From assembly GCA_002311665.1 (NCBI GenBank), contig DBYX01000011.1, positions 75,796 to 134,246 of the forward strand: a stretch of DNA of 58,451 nt, written 5' to 3'. This DNA is from Lachnoclostridium sp. UBA1175. Its GTDB lineage: Bacteria; Bacillota; Clostridia; Lachnospirales; Lachnospiraceae. Position numbers and translations under genes: made by a program. Positions 56,121 to 58,451 of this stretch are shown piece after piece (positions within the stretch are counted from its first letter, which is position 1; every line of letters starts with the position of its first letter). The notes beneath the pieces are model-generated. The model was not told the DNA's origin. It worked only from the letters and a program-made list of their open reading frames with translations, and made no database searches.

Positions 56121-58064
56121 ATGACAGAATACAATGGCAGTCAGATTGTCGTTCTTGAAGGACTCGAAGCCGTTCGCAAACGCCCCGGTATGTACATCGG
56201 CTCGACCGGTACGAAGGGTCTCCACCATCTGGTGTGGGAAATCCTCGACAACGGTATTGACGAGCATCTCGCGGGCTTCTGCAACGAGATCAACATTACA
56301 CTTCAGAAAGACGGCGGCATCACGATTCTCGATCACGGCCGCGGTGTCCCTGTGGACATCCATCCGACGAAGGGAATCCCGACTGCGCGCGTCGTCTACA
56401 CGATCCTGCACGCAGGCGGCAAATTCGGCAACACCGTCTACAAAGTGTCCGGCGGTCTGCACGGCGTCGGCGCCTCCGTCGTCAATGCCCTCTCCTCGCA
56501 CATGATCGTGGAGATCAAGCGCGGCGGCAACGTGTACCGCGATGAGTACCGCGACGGCGGCCATCCGGTGACGAAGCTGGTCGACGGGCTCCTTCCGGTC
56601 GTTGGCACCTGCAAGAAGAGCGACACCGGCACGAAGGTCACATTTTACCCCGACCCGACGATCTTCGAGACCGTCGAGTTCAAGGCGGAGACCATCTGCA
56701 AGCGCCTCAAGGAGATCGCGTACTTAAACCGCGGCCTGACCATCACATTTACCGACGAAAAGAACGGCGGCGAGACGCGCACGTATTATGAGGAAAATGG
56801 TATCAAGAGCTTCATCTCCTACATCAACCGCGATGCGACACCGCTCCATCCCGAGCCCGTGTATGTGACCGGTTCGAAGGGCGACATCGAGGTGGAGATC
56901 GCCTTTCAGTACATCAACGAATATTCCGAACAGATCAACGCATATTGTAACCGAATCAATCTCGTGGACGGCGGTACGCTCGTGACCGGCTTCAAGACGG
57001 CGCTCACGCGCGTGCTCAACTCCTACGCGAGAGAGCTCGGCATTCTCAAGGATAAGGACGACAACTTCGATGGCAAGGATGTGCGCAACGGCCTCGTCGC
57101 GATCGTCTCCATCAAGCATCCCGACCCACAGTTCGAAGGTCAGACGAAGACCAAGCTCGGCAACACGGACGCCAAGGTCGCGGTCGACGAAGTATTTGCC
57201 GCAGAGGTCACGAGATGGTTTGACAAGAACGTCGAGGTGCTCCGCACGATTCTCGACAACACCGCCCGCTCCTGCAAGGCGCGCCAGGCGAGCGACAAGG
57301 CCCGCACGGCTGTCCTCAAGCAGCTGAACGATGTCGATACCAAGAGCAAGCTTGCGGCCTGCTCCTCGAAGAAGCCCTCCGAGTGCGAGGTCTACATCGT
57401 CGAGGGTGATTCCGCAGGCGGCACCGTGAAGACGGCCCGCAACCGCAAGACGCAGGCGGTCCTTCCGCTGCGAGGCAAGATCATCAACGTCGAGAAGGCG
57501 ACGCTCGAGAAGATCCTGCAGAACAATGAGATTAAGTCGATGATCGCGGCGTTCGGCTGCGGCATCGGCGACGAATTTGATATCAACAAGCTCCGCTACG
57601 ACAAGATCATCATCCTGACCGATGCCGATGTCGACGGCGGCCATATCAGCACCCTGCTGCTCACCTTCTTCTACCGGTTCATGCCGGAGCTGATCCTCGA
57701 GGGCAAGGTGTACCGCGGTCTTCCGCCGCTGTACAAGGTGGAGTACGAGACGACCGGCAAGAAGAAGGGCAAGCACAGCGCTTACCTGATGAACGATTTC
57801 GAGCTTGACAAGCTTCGCAAGGAGCTCGAGCACAGTGGGAAAATCCTCGGCGTGCAGCGCTACAAGGGTCTCGGCGAAATGGATGCGAACCAGCTCTGGG
57901 AGACAACGCTCGACCCCGAGCGTCGCGTGCTCGCGCAGATCACCATCGGTGATTCCGTCGAGGCCGATGAGACAACGAACCTGCTGATGGGCAGCGCCGT
58001 GCCGCCCCGCCGCGAGTTCATCATGAAGGAAGCGCAATACGCAACGCTCGACCTGCAGGCGTGA
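56121..58064 (+). CDS. Type II DNA topoisomerase subunit B (DNA gyrase GyrB / topoisomerase IV ParE)
   Basis: The ATPase and Toprim subunit that drives strand passage in type II topoisomerases. The 647-residue protein has the GHKL ATPase (ILDNGIDEHLAG with the ATP Glu/Asn region, LDHGRGVPVDIH, GGLHGVGASVVNALS), the transducer with the switch Lys in QTKTKLGN, and Toprim with EGDSAGGT and TDADVDGGH, then PLRGKIINVEKA. Sequence alone does not decide GyrB against ParE; the pair with the next gene resembles the second topoisomerase (topo IV-like) set of Lachnospiraceae. The start at 56121 has GGAGGAAGG upstream; an in-frame ATG at 56085 is not favoured. Confidence 0.93.
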   Translation: MTEYNGSQIVVLEGLEAVRKRPGMYIGSTGTKGLHHLVWEILDNGIDEHLAGFCNEINITLQKDGGITILDHGRGVPVDIHPTKGIPTARVVYTILHAGGKFGNTVYKVSGGLHGVGASVVNALSSHMIVEIKRGGNVYRDEYRDGGHPVTKLVDGLLPVVGTCKKSDTGTKVTFYPDPTIFETVEFKAETICKRLKEIAYLNRGLTITFTDEKNGGETRTYYEENGIKSFISYINRDATPLHPEPVYVTGSKGDIEVEIAFQYINEYSEQINAYCNRINLVDGGTLVTGFKTALTRVLNSYARELGILKDKDDNFDGKDVRNGLVAIVSIKHPDPQFEGQTKTKLGNTDAKVAVDEVFAAEVTRWFDKNVEVLRTILDNTARSCKARQASDKARTAVLKQLNDVDTKSKLAACSSKKPSECEVYIVEGDSAGGTVKTARNRKTQAVLPLRGKIINVEKATLEKILQNNEIKSMIAAFGCGIGDEFDINKLRYDKIIILTDADVDGGHISTLLLTFFYRFMPELILEGKVYRGLPPLYKVEYETTGKKKGKHSAYLMNDFELDKLRKELEHSGKILGVQRYKGLGEMDANQLWETTLDPERRVLAQITIGDSVEADETTNLLMGSAVPPRREFIMKEAQYATLDLQA

Positions 58065-58127
58065 TCCTGCCTTCCTGCCGGAGCGTAGCGCCCGAACGAA
58101 CACCACATTTTCCAACGGAGCCTGACC

Positions 58128-58451
58128 ATGGACAACGAACGCAACGATACCATACAGATTGATTTCGCCGAGGAGATGCGAAACGCCTTCCGCGACTATG
58201 CGGTGAGCGTCATTATCGCGCGCGCCCTGCCGGATGTGCGCGACGGCCTCAAGCCCGTTCAGAGACGTATCCTTTACGCGATGAACGAGCTCGGCCTCGA
58301 CCCGCGCAAGCCGCACCGCAAGAGCGCACGTATCGTCGGCGATACGATGGGTAAATACCATCCGCACGGCGATACATCCATCTACGACGCCCTCGTTCAC
58401 ATGACCGAGGACTACTCTCTCGCCATCCCGCTCGTCGACGGCCACGGCAAC
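58128..58451 (+). CDS. Type II DNA topoisomerase subunit A (GyrA/ParC-like; 3' end outside window)
   Basis: Only the first 108 codons are present. The product starts MDNERNDTIQIDFAEEMRNA, then RDYAVSVIIARALPDVRDG, LKPVQRRILYAMNELG, and the quinolone-resistance region KSARIVGDTMGKYHPHGD with TSIYDALVHM. The catalytic Tyr lies beyond the window. GGAG is 9 bases before the ATG, 63 bp after the B subunit gene. KPHRKSARIVGDTMGKYHPH is closer to clostridial topoisomerase IV-like A subunits than to typical GyrA, but this is an inference. Confidence 0.94.
   Translation, partial: MDNERNDTIQIDFAEEMRNAFRDYAVSVIIARALPDVRDGLKPVQRRILYAMNELGLDPRKPHRKSARIVGDTMGKYHPHGDTSIYDALVHMTEDYSLAIPLVDGHGN

Noticed and set aside
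56085..56121. Longer start (ATG 56085) for the topoisomerase B subunit
   Set aside because: The added residues are unrelated to the family, and the GGAGGAAGG site sits properly before the ATG at 56121.
56724..58445. 573-codon minus-strand frame opposite the topoisomerase genes
   Set aside because: It spans two unambiguous topoisomerase genes and reads as a Val/Asp/Leu-rich mirror of them.

Overview
The window looks like chromosome of a Gram-positive member of the Clostridia, most likely a high-G+C Lachnospiraceae-type gut or rumen bacterium. The signs are a type III glutamine synthetase, a CIRCE heat-shock operator, consensus sigma-A-type promoters (TTGACA-17-TATAAT), purine-rich Shine-Dalgarno sites, lipoprotein, SLH and sortase-type surface proteins, and clostridial families such as DUF5688, DUF6273, YesL and DUF4004/YhbD. 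No rRNA, phage, complete IS element or CRISPR array is visible. Most genes are on the minus strand.

Layout. 1-7.9 kb (minus): ftsH (cut by the window edge), a Sir2 deacylase, an AraC regulator, ung, hisF, hisH, a sensor kinase with its OmpR-type regulator, and a cyclophilin lipoprotein. 8.1-12.4 kb: an operon of three lipoprotein serpins between a promoter and a strong terminator. 12.4-13.8 kb (plus): an autoregulated-looking DUF4004 regulator/bactofilin operon with three 13-bp operators, then tRNA-Arg. 13.8-17.2 kb (minus): a DUF5688 protein, a degenerate GGDEF-EAL membrane protein, and a Pro-Thr-Pro tRNA operon with an unusual AGG anticodon. 17.4-20.1 kb (plus): a secreted protein with DUF6273 and Ig-like repeats. 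20.2-22.5 kb: htpG under a consensus promoter and a perfect CIRCE. 22.5-28 kb (minus): a tightly overlapping operon of an ABC-F ATPase, a GlgX-like pseudoenzyme, TraX and Dus. 28-36 kb: glutamine synthetase III, MscS, glgB, YesL and a GT39-type membrane glycosyltransferase. 36-39 kb (plus): an M6-like metalloprotease lipoprotein and a patatin lipase. 38.9-39.4 kb: an AT-rich, MITE-like inverted-repeat element. 39.4-44.6 kb (minus): a PD-(D/E)XK-like protein, an LRR/SLH/Ig surface protein and mutY. 44.8-50.1 kb: two ABC half-transporters flanking a DUF1854 protein. 50.2-55.9 kb: lysA and a 1,406-residue wall-anchored protein with an internal composition shift. 56-58.5 kb (plus): type II topoisomerase B and A subunits.

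Themes. The cell surface is heavily represented: serpins, a metalloprotease, Ig and LRR proteins, and a sorted giant protein, which suits a host- or fibre-associated bacterium exposed to proteases. Glycogen metabolism appears as an intact branching enzyme plus a debranching-enzyme homologue that has lost all three catalytic acids. The most unusual items are that pseudoenzyme, the three-serpin operon with divergent reactive loops, the operator-rich bactofilin promoter, tRNA-Pro(AGG), the MITE-like element, and a DNA word (ATTTTCC) that seems strongly over-represented.
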